Position numbers and translations under genes: made by a program
The notes under the pieces: model-generated
Seen by the model: the letters and a program-made list of their open reading frames with translations, nothing else
Told to the model about the DNA's origin: nothing
Databases searched by the model: none
From: Bursaphelenchus xylophilus
Taxonomy: Eukaryota > Nematoda > Chromadorea > Rhabditida > Aphelenchoididae
Direction: 5' to 3'
Assembly (NCBI GenBank): GCA_904066235.2
Contig: CAJFCV020000004.1
Location: 11,036,001 to 11,100,000, forward strand
DNA: 64,000 nucleotides
Part shown: positions 12,056 to 23,703 of the stretch, piece after piece
Numbering within the stretch: the first letter of the stretch is position 1
How the letters are laid out: the number at the start of each line of letters is the position of its first letter

Positions 12056-12212
12056 TATCAGTCTGCCGGGAAAATAATGAACGCTCTGTCGCATCGAAAA
12101 TCGTATCGCCGCCGAGAAAATGAATTGTGTCGCGGCAAAATCAAAACTCTTCTCACTTCAGCGACGCGACCGGCGCTGCGAAATAATCTTCACTATTTTC
12201 CCGACAGACTGC
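12056..12212. repeat. A-family MITE
   Basis: Inverted ends TATCAGTCTGCCGGGAAAAT and TATTTTCCCGACAGACTG enclose the long-subtype interior (GTCGCATCGAAAATCG, CTTCAGCGACGCGA). Confidence 0.85.
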
Positions 12213-12561
12213 TGAATGCCTTATTTTTTCAAATTCTGCGTAGCCATTTGCACAGCCAACAATGCCGGGCTTAGAGTGCATTCGTCGAGCCCATTGCGTG
12301 ATGCATTAGCGACGCAGGGAACTTAACAAAACCCGAATAAAATTGAATAAATAACCGGCCTCATTGCGGATTCAATTCTTGCGCAGGGCCTGCAACAATG
12401 GCGCTGTCTCATTACGTCAAGCGAACAGTTGACTTGGAATTCCACCCCGGGCATTTCCCGCGACGCCATATGCTATGCAATAAGCTTGAGTGCGAAGTAG
12501 CATATGATGAATTATTTTGCGTATCGAAAGGAATTCAAGGGGCTGCGGAGAACGGGCTGCA

Positions 12562-12835
12562 AAGGCTTGTGATGACATAGAACTGGTTTTTGTGTTATGG
12601 CAATGCGTTGCAAGGAGTCTTCTGACGATAAAAAAGTGCTCCTTATAGAGTAAAAACTTTTGTAACATCTTCTGACGACATAAAACTGCTTCTTCCATCA
12701 TCAAAATACGTTGAAATTTCTTATAATAACATACTACTGCTTTTTCTATCACTACAATGCGCTGCAGCGTCTCCTGTTGACACATCTCTCCTTTTGTAGC
12801 ATCAAAATACGTTGCAACGTCTCCCGATGACACGA
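12562..12835. repeat. Degenerate minisatellite, about 51-bp unit, 5 copies
   Basis: Successive units share the pattern TGACGACATAAAACTGCTTC..ATCAAAATACGTTG..CGTCTC. A stray half-unit lies near 13050. Because 51 is a multiple of three, the minus strand stays open across the array, giving a repetitive 138-residue frame that I do not accept as a gene. Confidence 0.75.
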
Positions 12836-13225
12836 AACTTCAAGAGCCGCGGCTGACACATTCCCAGACTACTTTTTTAGAACAGGATCTACAAAAAAGT
12901 GTCGTGTAGACCAGCTACAAATAGTCAAGCACCCCGCTATTCAAACGAAAAATTTGTCAAAACAAGTGCATCATCCTCTCCAAGTTGTTTAGAATTTAAC
13001 GGCCGAAATGCAAATGTATTACGCGTTTCGTAGTTTGCTCATGCAGTCATCTTGAACTGCTTTTTGTATCATCACAGAACCCAACAAAAGTTGGTCGAAC
13101 GCCTTCGTTGACCGTTACGGTCCTTGACTTGCCCGCGCCGGCTATGTTCCGAAGCCCGTTGGCGTCAAGCCGAAGTTTGTGAGCCGTAAATCCGCCGAAT
13201 GTTTCGTGGTGAGATGTCCGAGCGG

Positions 13226-13575
13226 AAAGCTCGCCAAAGAACTTTTGGCATCACTGAATTCGGCGTCAATTCAACACTCGTGGAAAGGGATTGCTTAATG
13301 GAGCAGACGCTAATCAGACGCTGTATTAATAGAAGCATTTCCGTTCAACGATATGCGGAATGAAGCCGAAATTTCGGATTTGGAAAGAAAAAATGATCGA
13401 ATTCTATGAGCAAGTACCAGTCTGTCGGGAAAATACTGATCACAATGTTGCTGCGCCGGTATATGACGTCGATGAAGTGAAAAGCAATTTGATTTTGTTG
13501 GGACACCATTAATTTCTTCGATGACAATGCGACTTTCAACGCGACAGAGTGCTCATTATTTTCCCGAGACTGATA
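13226..13575. repeat. Duplicated segment, copy 2, carrying an A-family MITE
   Basis: This is the counterpart of 5683-6020, with the A element at 13427-13575 in the same relative position. Confidence 0.8.
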
Positions 13576-13677
13576 AGCATGACTGTTGTCGCGGGCTATG
13601 AATTAGTGCCTAAGGGCTTAGCTGGCGCTCTAGGAACCGATATGTTCAAACAAAAACCTATCTGGCAAACCACTAAT

Positions 13678-13935
13678 GACAGTCTGTCGGGAAAACAATG
13701 AGCACTCTATTGTAGCAAGAAAATTAATTGAGTCGTGGCAAAATCGACTGAATAAAATTGCTTTTGACTTTGGCGAAGCGATCGTCGCAGCGACATTCCA
13801 TTCTGTTTGTGAAAAAAACGAAAAATAGGGATGTGCCCAAGTTAAAGGCGATGTGATTTTTCCGCGACACAATTCATTTTCTGCAATGCGATTTTCGATG
13901 CGACAGAGTGCTCATTATTTTCCCGGCAGACTAAT
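13678..13935. repeat. Enlarged A-family element (about 258 bp)
   Basis: The A ends are at ACAGTCTGTCGGGAAAACAA and TTATTTTCCCGGCAGACTAA. The interior is longer than usual: the GATTTT..CGCGACACAATTCATT block follows about 110 bases of extra sequence, suggesting an internal insertion or a fused pair. Confidence 0.75.
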
Positions 13936-15295
13936 ATTTTGTTTTTTTCTCAAGACAAGTCATCCTTTTACCAGTGATAAATGCTCTAACTAGTAAGAGT
14001 TGTAGATTTTCTTACGGTACCCAGAGCTTTTTGGATACGAAATAAACTTTTGTACCCGGAAAAATTTGTGACTGTGCTCGATAATCAAATTCGTCATGCC
14101 ATCATTATTCTTGCCAGAAACACAAGTTCCGCTGAATAATCTCACGTCACTAAAGATCACGCGCGTTTCTTATGCAGATTAGGACTCGATCTACTCATTC
14201 GCCCTTTCCCAGCCGGGATTTCCAACTATGACGACGCGTTTGAAAGCCGGCGAAGGACCCACGACGAAACTAATTCGCTAAGTGAATGTGGGCCTACGGT
14301 AGCGGCGCGGAGAGACGGAAGGGAGCGGCGAAACGACCGGATTGACCGATAAGGGACGCGGACAAGTCGCCAACGAAATGTAAATGCATAGAAATACAGT
14401 AGCTAATGAGACCAATTTGGGGTCATCTCGCCGCTAAAATGCAGCGATAATAACACTGTGCCAACAAACGTGGGTGGGCGCAGAGGAGACATCGTTGAAT
14501 TGCCACCAAATTGGGCTCGAAATTAGCGCCAAAAAACGGGTATAATTGGCCAATGTAAAGGTCAGTCGGCCGAGTTTCCGGGAACAAAAGACCCTCGTTC
14601 TTTGATGTCTCGACGCTGACATTTACGCCACGAGAAAGTTAAAAACGGTAACGGTGTCGCCGCTGGGATTAGACAGTGGATTATCTGCACACGGTCTATA
14701 CTACATATTTTGATTGCTAAGGTACGTATGCGATGGGCTTATGGCTTGGCTGTCATCATAAACTTTGGGGTTTACGTTGTAGTTGGGGATAAAAACTTAT
14801 CGCAAGCGGAATTTGCATTTGTCGACAGGAGAACTTTGATCAAAATTAAGCTATCAGAAGCTATCAGTTGCCCACACAAGGCGATTCGCATAAAACTTTG
14901 GTGAAAAGCCTTAATTTTATGGTAGACACTAGACGAGTTCAAATTCAGGAAGGAACTTGAAGTACAGTAACGGAATGTCAAGATAAATCCGCTAGACCAC
15001 AAGCCTTTGAAATTGTTATACACGTACATAGTGGACACAATAGGGAATAGGGTTTATTGGGCAAGACAGTCAATACAATACACAACCGCACGAGAGAGAG
15101 CGGGAAACACCGACTTAAAAGAATAGAAGAAATTGATCTGACGAAGACTGTGTCCTTTGATTCTATGCAAATTTGTGAGAAATATTATAATTGGGCGGTT
15201 CAGTGAATCGCCAAGAGAAGTCTTGCAAAGGAGGATCCCATGTGCGACACACAATCAGATATTCTTAAAATTTTGGAAACACGTCGGGTATAAGC
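13936..15295. other. Intergenic, nothing assigned
   Basis: This is single-copy-looking sequence. A 58-residue open frame starts at 14728 (MRWAYGLAVIINFGVYVVVG) and reads somewhat protein-like, but it has no matching splice signals or recognised motif. I do not call a gene. Confidence 0.35.
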
Positions 15296-15680
15296 CATTG
15301 AAAATTTAGTTGCCGATTTGCAGGCGCAGCCGAGATACACAAAAATTTTTGCGGTCAAGAGAGTAGGCAAAACGCGGAGAACGGGCAGAGGGAAAAAACT
15401 TTCGGCCATATCTGCCGGTTTTGTGTGGAAAAAACAATTTTTTGATACCCCGGAAACAGAAGTCAGCCCAATTAAGACAGCAGATCGTGAATTGAATTCT
15501 GTCCTACTTCACAATGGATTATATATACCAGCTGCGGGAAAACCATGAGCACAATGTCGCTGCGCCGATCCCGTCGCTGGGGTGAAAAGCAATTTGATTT
15601 TGACGCGACAAAATTCATTTTCTCGTTGGCGATGCGACTTTCGATGCGATATTGTGCTCGTTATTTTCCCGATACACTAA
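15296..15680. repeat. D-family fragment followed by an A-family MITE
   Basis: 15296-15450 holds D-family sequence (GCAGGCGCAGCCGAGATACA, GGCCATATCTGCCGG). 15528-15680 is an A element with a worn left end (CAGCTGCGGGAAAACCATGA) and a right end TTATTTTCCCGATACACTAA. Confidence 0.7.
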
Positions 15681-16062
15681 TATCGGTTCCTTTTTTCATT
15701 ATATTATATGACTTAAACAAATTGAATTGAACACAGCGAGATGACTATCCTTACATAAGGATCGTCCTATTTATTGTGTTGAAAGTCAAAACATTAGCTA
15801 TTTTTTGTGCTGAACGCGTGTTTTGGTTTCTTCTAGAGCGCCCAAAATTATCTCATCAACCATCATTTTTAACGACTTGTACTTTTTCTAACTAATCTAA
15901 CTAATTAATCGATTATTATATAATCTTTCACTTCCAAAGGAATAGCCCTACATCCTCGGAGATGAGTAAAAAAGCGTTAGGTAATCCCAGAACATAATTC
16001 TAATCCTACCGTAGCCGGATCAGCCCACAAGACCGAACTTAATGACGTTCTGAACCCGATGA

Positions 16063-16416
16063 CATCAATTTCGCCATGATATCAGGTCATATTTCTGGCG
16101 ACATGATCGCTTGAAGTTCAAAGACCAAGGTCTCATTCTTCCGCTGTTGCCGCTCCTAATTCGCTCGTGTGAAAAATTGATGACAAATCCGGAGTACAAA
16201 ACTCCCTCGGCTTTGCTCGAGGGGCCGCTCTCGCATTCCGCTGCATTGTTCGAAGGGCGCGCAACCTTTATGCAAGTAATAAATGGGCTAAATTTGGAGC
16301 CGGAGCTATTTTTAACGCTTTTGCTCAAATGCCCTTTCGGAAAAACCGTGGAAACCAAGGATATATTTATGAAAGATCCCTGCCGCGATTACAGTATGCC
16401 AAAAGCCAAAGTTTAG
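16063..16416 (+). other. Unassigned protein-like open block
   Basis: The plus strand is open from 16063 to a TAG at 16414-16416, with a smooth composition (for example GPLSHSAALFEGRATFMQVI). The minus strand is also open over 16065-16358. There is no in-frame ATG near the start and no recognised family. It could be an isolated exon or a decayed coding fragment. I cannot decide the strand with confidence and list it only so that it is not lost. Confidence 0.25.
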
Positions 16417-16462
16417 GAAAAAAAGACAACAAAGAATACTGTAGCAAACAATACATAGATTC

Positions 16463-16620
16463 ATTAGTCTGTCGGGAAAATAATCAGCATTCTGTTGCAT
16501 CAAAAATTGCATCGCCGCTGGAAAAATGAAGTGTGTGGCGATAAAATCAAATTGTTTTACATTTCAGAGACACAATCATCGCAATGACATTGTCCTCATT
16601 ATTTTCCCGACATACTGATA
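16463..16620. repeat. A-family MITE
   Basis: The ends are ATTAGTCTGTCGGGAAAATA and ATTATTTTCCCGACATACTG, with the long-subtype interior. Confidence 0.85.
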
Positions 16621-16728
16621 AGCAAATCTGTATGAAAAAGGCTCACAGTAAAACTGAAAAAATACCTAGTTAATTCTCCTATAAAAAGTCATCGTAAAAC
16701 GAGCCATTACATACTAGAACTAATGCCT

Positions 16729-16876
16729 TTTGTCGGGAAAATAGTGAGCCATCTGTCGCATCGAAACCCGCATTGCCGTCGAGAAAATGAATTGTGTCGG
16801 CAAAGTCAAGCTGATTTTCACTTCATCGACGCGATCATCGCAGCGACGTTGTCCTCATTATTTTCCCGACACTCAA
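16729..16876. repeat. A-family MITE
   Basis: The ends are CTTTTGTCGGGAAAATAGTG and TCATTATTTTCCCGACACTC. The interior includes GAGAAAATGAATTGTGTCGG. Confidence 0.8.
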
Positions 16877-17023
16877 ATATCTTGTATTTTATCATACGTT
16901 GTAGAAAAACCGTCTATTTACAAACCTGACGTTGACATTCTCTACGTTTTTGCCTTTTTATAACCCCCAAATTGTTTCTTCGACCATTCAAGTACAACAA
17001 ATTATAAAAAGAATAAAATATTA

Positions 17024-18254
17024 CAGGGTGACCCAAAATAACGGAGACAATTTTTGAAGGGTCCCACCGCGAAAACCGGGCGTTAGAGAAACATAAACGA
17101 CAGCGGGTAATATTCTATAACACCTTCTTAATAATCCACGAGGATTTGGTGGAATCATCATGTCGCAGTAAAAAGCTACAGCTTAAGAAAGATGCTTTGC
17201 GCTGTTTTTTTGGCCCTCAATTTTGGTTCCCTTGTGTTGTGTAAAGCCTGGCTGTACTACAGCCGCAGAGATGGCAAGTTCATTTGTTTTGTTAGACTAC
17301 TATGTCCGTAAGAAAGCGGTTGCGTAGGTTTTTGGGCTACGGTTTTTATTTCTACGGTGGTACCGATCTCAACATTGAAGATCGCCATTTTTTCCAAATT
17401 TTTTCCGTAAAAAAATCAGTTTTTTTCGAATAAAGCTAAAACCACTAGTACGTGTTCTATTCATAAATACAATGATTTTGAAAAAATCTGTGATTGCTTG
17501 CTGGTTGCAACAGCTTTTCCTTAACAAGTTTCTCGCCCAGAACTACCCCACGGCACGCTGCTTCGAGAAAGATGGGTTATCGATAACAGAATGACAAGAT
17601 GGATCAAAACGGCGCATTATGCTCCTGTACACTTATGAACACGACTCTTAAGAATCAGTCTAGGGCACTTTCGGTCTTTCTGTGTCACCGGCTCGACCGG
17701 TATTCCGCCTAAGGCAAAAATAAGGCAGAATTCTAGTGATTACCAAATAGCATTCTGTAGCAGTTACAAGATGTTTCTCTTTTGCTTTTATGGTGTTCCT
17801 TTAATCATGTTCTAGTAACTCGTATTACATTTTGCCTTATCTAGCATTTAAACTCCTTCTTACGCTTACATTTTCAAAAAAGGCCGATTTTTGCACTTCA
17901 ACTGCCTGAAAATACTCGGCTGTAACTTTTGAACCATCGATAGTTAAGCTTAGTATGATAGCTCGTTTTAAAGGCCTTATTACGATAATTAATCACTGCA
18001 CATCTCAAACTGTTCCGAGTTTTCTTTTTTGAGTAAGGCAGCTTTCTTTTAAAAAGACCCCACGGGCAGAAGGGTCCGAGTCAACCGGATATATTCATGC
18101 CGTTCAAAACAGAAGAGCGTCGTACAACAAAACTATCGGTAAATAAAACTACCCTAACGTGGTTCTGTAATATAAATAAGGAGTCACTCATGAATCTTAA
18201 TAAGTCGCAGAAAAAACGGGAAATCTTTTGTCTCCGTTATTTTGGGTCACTCTG
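17024..18254. mobile_element. J: 1.23-kb TIR element with CAGGGTGACCC ends, TA target
   Basis: The left end CAGGGTGACCCAAAATAACG is matched by an inverted right end that differs by one base in the first 28 (CAGAGTGACCC). TA flanks both sides (17022-17023, 18255-18256). The interior has no intact transposase. A stretch near 17540-17640 might be relic coding sequence, but I cannot confirm it. Confidence 0.8.
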
Positions 18255-18485
18255 TATATTTGTCGTTTTCGTGGTATTGTCTGACAATCTGCCATGTCAT
18301 TGCAACAATGGAGACGAAAACTTGAAAAGGCCTACAACACCGGCACCATTGTTGGGCGAAAGACGGCATTTACAGCGAAAATTCTATGGGGTTCCCAGTA
18401 ATTCACTGACGACGCGGATTTTGCCATTTCGCGACAAGAATACCACTATAATAAATATAATATATTTTCTAGTAGTCAAAAATTT

Positions 18486-18637
18486 ACTGTATGTCGGAAA
18501 AATAAAGAGCAATGTCGCTGCGGCAATCGCGTCGCTGAGGGTAAAAGAAATTTGATTTTGCCGCGACACAATTCATTTTTCTCGGTGGCGATGCGATTCT
18601 CGCTGCGACATGCTCATTATTTCCCCGACAGACTGAT
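18486..18637. repeat. A-family MITE
   Basis: The ends are CTGTATGTCGGAAAAATAAA and CATTATTTCCCCGACAGACT. The interior has GTCGCTGCGGCAATCGCGTC. Confidence 0.85.
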
Positions 18638-18639
18638 GA

Positions 18640-20030
18640 CTTCTTTGTGCACCACATTCGCCTCGCCTTCATTGCAAGGTCAGTGCATCATCTGCATGAT
18701 AATGCCACCAGACGCATGAATAATTCGCGCCGCATGATGATGCGACGCGGAATTCCCGATGCCGCGGGCATTTTGATTGCACGCCAAAGTGCTTTTCCGG
18801 CCTGCAATCGGGCCGGGGAAATCGGTCGCCTAGCGATCCGTGCTCCCGCCGATTCGACGTGCGTCGGCGGGGGCGACGTCACAACTCGTTGTAGTTGGAA
18901 TATGATACTGAATGTCAGAATCGGCAAAAGTTTGTAGCCCATTTCGAAATCCCCGCTCAAGAATCCAAAAGGTTCCTTTTCTGCGTTAATGGAGAGAACA
19001 ATGGCATTTACACAACGGCCGTAAGTAATGGCGTTGTACGGAGTTGGGAAATAATTCGAAATTCTCGAATCATGGCCACTCGAAACATGATGTAGTTGAC
19101 ATGGCTGCGAGGAACTCGTGTTTGCAAACAGTGTAACAAGTAATGAGAAAATGAAATAAGAACACAATATCGTGTTGAGTTTGTTTTTGAAAAAGAAATT
19201 TTGCTAATTCGGGTCAACATGATATTTAAAAATGATTCAAAAATGTTTTTACAACCCACTACGAAGACTTGTCACATGACTCTACAGTAATTACAATGAT
19301 GTAATTTTAAGCTTGATCTGTGACCAATGCTTTCTGGTGGTTACTATGTCGCGAATATGCATAATTAAGTCATCTTTTTTCGTCTGAAGCCCTATGAACT
19401 CTTGCAATAAGATACGGCGTCGAGGTACCGTAATTGGCCGAGATTTGGGGTCAAAAAACACGGAACTGACAACATGCTCGAACAACATACTCCTCATTCA
19501 CAATATGCCTTTTTTAATCCTACGGTAAGAGCTGTTTTCGGCACAAAACTTTCCGAAAAGCAGCTCATTGTCAAATCCAAATACCCCGCGCAAAATAATT
19601 CATATCCACATGCAGCGTAGATTGCCAAAAATAGAACAAAGCGAAGTTCTTGAAGTACCCTAGGTGCGACGAAAAAGCGGTTCGATTTTTCACACCCTGG
19701 GGCAAAGTATCTTTTTTTGGGAACGCCAATGGGCGTTGACCCCCATCGACTGCTCAGTTTTGGGAGCTTCATTCATCACAAGTTCAATCTATCACAGACG
19801 AAGACAAAATGTAACACAGGTGACACCATTACTGCAAGGTCTTTTTATAAAAAAACGGTAAACATAAATAAGGTTAAAAATGGAAAAAGAGCTCAACAGT
19901 TGTGTGATTTTATTGAGAGAAGTCTCTAAAAAAGTGTAGCTAAATGTGTGCTAGCCGCTGCAAGATGATGATGGCGGGCAAGGTGTGACGGATCCACGCT
20001 ATTTTCCCGACAAGTCGAAAAGAAGGAACT
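18640..20030. other. Intergenic, no supported gene
   Basis: A long minus-strand open frame (18688-19167) begins with signal-peptide-like residues (CSYFIFSLLVTLFANTSS) but has no ATG and no clear splice acceptor. A lone A-family right end (CACGCTATTTTCCCGACAAG) lies at about 19993-20013. Confidence 0.35.
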
Positions 20031-20288
20031 ACAGTGAGGGTCCTGGTCCAGTGGCAAAAAACGTATTATTTTGCATCCAAGAACTATCACAAAATGTTGC
20101 AAAATACCTCAATCTCCAAGTGAAAAAACTCCGATTTTAAAAGCGCGCCCGCTCTTTTTGTGGGGGAAACGGCGCGACCTTCAAAACGAAGTTTTTCACT
20201 TGGAGAGGGAGGCATTTTGCCTCATTTTTTGGTACCTCCCGGATGCAAAATGATACGTTTTTTGCCATTGGATCAGGTCCTTCACTGT
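20031..20288. repeat. C-family foldback element (258 bp)
   Basis: The left half (ACAGTGAGGGTCCTGGTCCA .. TTTTGCATCCAAGAAC .. CTCCAAGTGAAAAAC) returns inverted in the right half (TTTTTCACTTGGAGAGGGAG .. GGATGCAAAATGATACG .. CAGGTCCTTCACTGT). Almost the whole element is a hairpin with a short central GC-rich loop. Confidence 0.9.
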
Positions 20289-20439
20289 AGACGAAAACCA
20301 AGTTTTTTACAATTTCCAATCAAAAAATCTCAGCGCTTTGCTGGAAAGCACGGGCAAGAGTTCGCACAATAGTTTTACTTCACATTACAGACTTCCTTCT
20401 AGTAAGAGAGCAATTCTTAATAGTCCGAAAGGCCAAGAC

Positions 20440-20870
20440 AAAATCATCCCAGCGACTTTTCGAAGGCCCCAGTAAACCTTCAACTTTTTCAGCTCAACAA
20501 AAAAGTCTTTAACAAATTTTCACAAGCCCTGGGGCTTCAGCGTAACACATGGATATCACCCAAAAAATTGTTAACACCCAAAAACTTGCCCCCGAAAAAT
20601 ACTACCTATACTGGTCGCCAATGGTCAAGCAAAATGCGATCGCCATCCCGCTCGCAAACCACTCAAAAATCGGGACTAATGGGTCCATATTGGGCGGGAT
20701 CAATGAAGTTTGACTCAAAACAGAAAAAATGGAAAATAATAAGGGTTTCTTATCAACCTCCTCTCCCCTTTTTTTCATGGCCGCCATGCATGGAGCGGAA
20801 CTGCTGTCGCCGCGATAAGACTTTGGTTTGGGTTTGGAAAAGGAAAATTTAACGGTGTGCATATTGATGG
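20440..20870. other. Unassigned open block, both strands
   Basis: The plus strand has a 54-codon frame from an ATG at 20550 (includes EKYYLYWSPMVKQNAIAIPL). The minus strand has an 86-codon frame from an ATG at 20862 with a hydrophobic C-terminus (EWFASGMAIAFCLTIG). Only one can be coding at most. I recognise neither, and the splice context is weak. Recorded as a candidate exon region only. Confidence 0.2.
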
Positions 20871-21245
20871 TTATGCTAAGCTCGGCTTATGAAAGCTGGA
20901 GTCCCAAAAATAGGGAAAAGGAGTTCGACATTGAACCCAGAGCGTAATTTTTTCATATACATGCCTACAAGGATGGTGTTTGAAGCGCGACGCTAAGATT
21001 TTTCTTTGGTGCTACATTCTGTTTTCACACGAAAATTTTAAAAAAGTGCTACATCTTTGCCTACTGTGTTTAGCGAGCTACGAATGCAGCATGGAGTTTT
21101 TTTAAATGCTAGTTGCTCTTTATGTAAAGTCTGTAGGATTTCTTCGCGGATGTGTTAGCGAAAAAGCGCATGAATGCAAACACGGAAAGCCGCTTCTGCG
21201 AAGAACGCACTGTGCAAACCTCTGCGACTTTTATGGCGCCACTAG

Positions 21246-21393
21246 TACCAGTCTGTCGGAAAAATAGTGTGGATTTATCGCAGAGAAATGCCTCGCCTTG
21301 TCGACACACCAATTCTTCAGCCGTGGCTAGTCGTCGCAAGGCGATGATGGGCGATTCTATAGCTGAATCCACATTATTTTCCAGACAGATTTA
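21246..21393. repeat. A-family MITE, GTGGATT subtype
   Basis: The ends are ACCAGTCTGTCGGAAAAATA and CACATTATTTTCCAGACAGA. The interior contains GCCTCGCCTTGTCG and GTCGTCGCAAGGCGATGATG. Confidence 0.85.
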
Positions 21394-22156
21394 TATAGAA
21401 AAAAAATCTAAATCAAAATTTGAACAACCCTTATCAAAAAGTCGAACTTGCATCATTTCCCCTGCTAATTGGCTAGACTACAAAATCTCCGTAAAGCTGA
21501 CAAATTTTATGCTGAAGAGAACGGACCAGATCAGTGTTTCAGATTCCATTTGAACTACACATAAATATCGGGCAGCTTTCAATTAAAAATGCAAATTGCA
21601 AATTCTATGAATTCAGGCCCAAATTGATAAGACAAATGTATAATTAATTTTATGAGGTCTGTGTCCTGACGGGCCCAACTGCCCACCCACACGCCTGATT
21701 GCTCCTTTCGCAGAGTGCAGGCGTTGGTGCAACACAAAACCCTCAACTTTAAGTCTCAACGATCAACATGGTCGTCCCAGACACCGAAAATGCACTTGAT
21801 ATTAATATTTTCCGGGCCGTGCTCCAGATCTTATCGCAGTGGGTCAATCATATGTGCGGAGAAATTATGGACCGATTTCTGCATTATTATCGCTTTTAAC
21901 AGCATGAAAAGTTGGTCAGTGCTTCAGTGGATTTGTCTGTTGCAAGGTAGGAAAAGGGGGAAATGAAAAAAAGTATAGGGAGCAAAAAGATTGCCGCAGG
22001 GCGTCGCCGAGTTGTTTATTTGTTTATGCGATTGAAGAAGTGATAAAAAAGAAAGGTTGCATACGGCCGTTATTGTCCTTCTAATGACCTCTCTTCAGAA
22101 GAACGCCTTTTTCGTTCAGAGAGAGGCGAGTGAAGACGCACATCAGCTCTAAATAT
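21394..22156. other. Intergenic, one small candidate frame
   Basis: A 43-codon frame from an ATG at 21769 (MVVPDTENALDINIFRAVLQ) follows a good acceptor-like site (TTTCGCAG at about 21714). I recognise no family and no downstream exon, so no gene is called. Confidence 0.25.
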
Positions 22157-22309
22157 CAGGCTGTCGGAAAAATAATGTGTTTTCGTCGCATCTTGGAGTC
22201 ACCAATCATCGCTTTGCGACGCCTAGCCTCGGCTGGAGATTAGTGTGCGATTGCAACGAGGCGAGACATTTGTGTGCAAGAAATCCACATTATTTTCCCG
22301 ACGGATAGA
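22157..22309. repeat. A-family MITE
   Basis: The ends are TCAGGCTGTCGGAAAAATAA and ATTATTTTCCCGACGGATAG. The interior GCTTTGCGACGCCTAGCC..GAGGCGAGACATTT is of the GTGGATT/GGCGG subtype. Confidence 0.85.
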
Positions 22310-22401
22310 CGAAAAATGACCTTCGCCAACTTTAGAGTTTTGCACAAAAAAATGCCAGAGTTCTTCAAGAAGTGAATAAAAAATTTATTCCGAGAAAAAT
22401 A

Positions 22402-23701
22402 CAGGGTGCGCCAAAAAAAATGGACAAAAATATTTTGGCGATATCTGGCTCTGGGGTAAAATATTTGAGGAAACGTTTTAGCTCACTAAATAGCGACGTT
22501 CAAGAAATATATTCATGATAAGAATGAAGGTATAAATTTACTGCACCTTTTTTTCTCGGGGGTTAAAGTTGACCATGTCCCGATCGCAATTCTCGAAAAT
22601 GGGTCCTTTGGAAAGTGAGGAATAAATATTTTTTAAGGCGTCACCGAAACTTCAAATAAAAGTTTTCGAATACGCTAAGACCAGTACTATCACATATGTA
22701 AAGGAGTAGTAATAGTAACTTTCCATTTCAATACCGCAGACATTCTAACTTGAGCCGCAGGGGCACTAAAATAAAACCCAAAATTTTGAAAACCAGGAAA
22801 AGTTTTGTAGTGAGAAACTGATAAGGCTTTGGACAACTGCCAAGCTTTGAGTTGTTTGCCGACCGAGTAGGTACTGAAAAAACTGTTTTTTAAATTTTCA
22901 GCGTCGTCATGCTTCGAGTTAGTGACAAAATTCTAAAATTTTGGACGAAAACTGGAGATTTTTTTTAAAAAGTGTACTGAAAAGTCGCTGTTGATCCTAG
23001 CTGGCCCAAAAGGCACTTATAGTATAAATTTAGGTCTCTTCTATAGTGTCAAAAAGATTCAAGCTGAAACCTGCTCTTTCGGAGGAGATCCGAGGGCTCA
23101 AAGGGTAACCGGTGGGTGCCCGCGAAAAGTACCGTGTCAGCGGCTTCTTTTCTTAACTTTCAGACACACTGGAGCCGTGCTTTATATTTTTATGTTGAAT
23201 AAACGCATGGCCCGCATAGAATAGAATATTAGGAACATCTCATGCCGCATTTTACAATTCTTCTAACCGATGACGCCGATATATTCAGTTCAGAAGCCGT
23301 TCCTTCCAAAGATCTGCAAAGATCAGGGTCAGTCCGACTTCTGATGCTTTTCCTCAGAGCCGGAGTCGTTTCTGTTCTGGGTCTACCACTTCCTGGGAAC
23401 CTCTAGATGCTACCCACATCCTCAAACATATCCTAAGCCCAGGTGACAGTTGTACGGAGAGAACCACAACCTCAAACAATTTTCTTCCGGGAAAATTCTT
23501 TAGAAAATAAAGACACAATTTGGTCCCTCTTTGCCTTTTTGCCCATATTGCAAAAATGTGTGGGAAAAGTAAAAAAGGGATTTAAGGGGTCTGCAAGTGA
23601 CTGGTTTGTGGTCATAATGGTCCCATTTTCCCTACTGGTTACGCTTTTCGTGGCGGGACACAACCCTTTTTATTTTTGTCCATTTTTTTTGGCGCACCCT
23701 G
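22402..23701. mobile_element. K2: 1.30-kb TIR element with CAGGGTGCGCC ends, TA target
   Basis: About 31 bases, starting CAGGGTGCGCCAAAAAAAAT, are repeated inverted at the right end. TA flanks at 22400-22401 and 23702-23703. The right TA is directly followed by the mariner element. No intact transposase is seen. The terminus is related to K1. Confidence 0.85.
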
Positions 23702-23703
23702 TA

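Noticed and set aside
12417..12833. 138-codon minus-strand frame
   Set aside because: It is produced by the 51-bp minisatellite; no start context, no splice sites, no family.
18688..19167. 159-codon minus-strand frame with signal-peptide-like beginning
   Set aside because: It starts at TTG, has no ATG upstream in frame before a stop, no good acceptor, and a low-complexity arginine-rich end.
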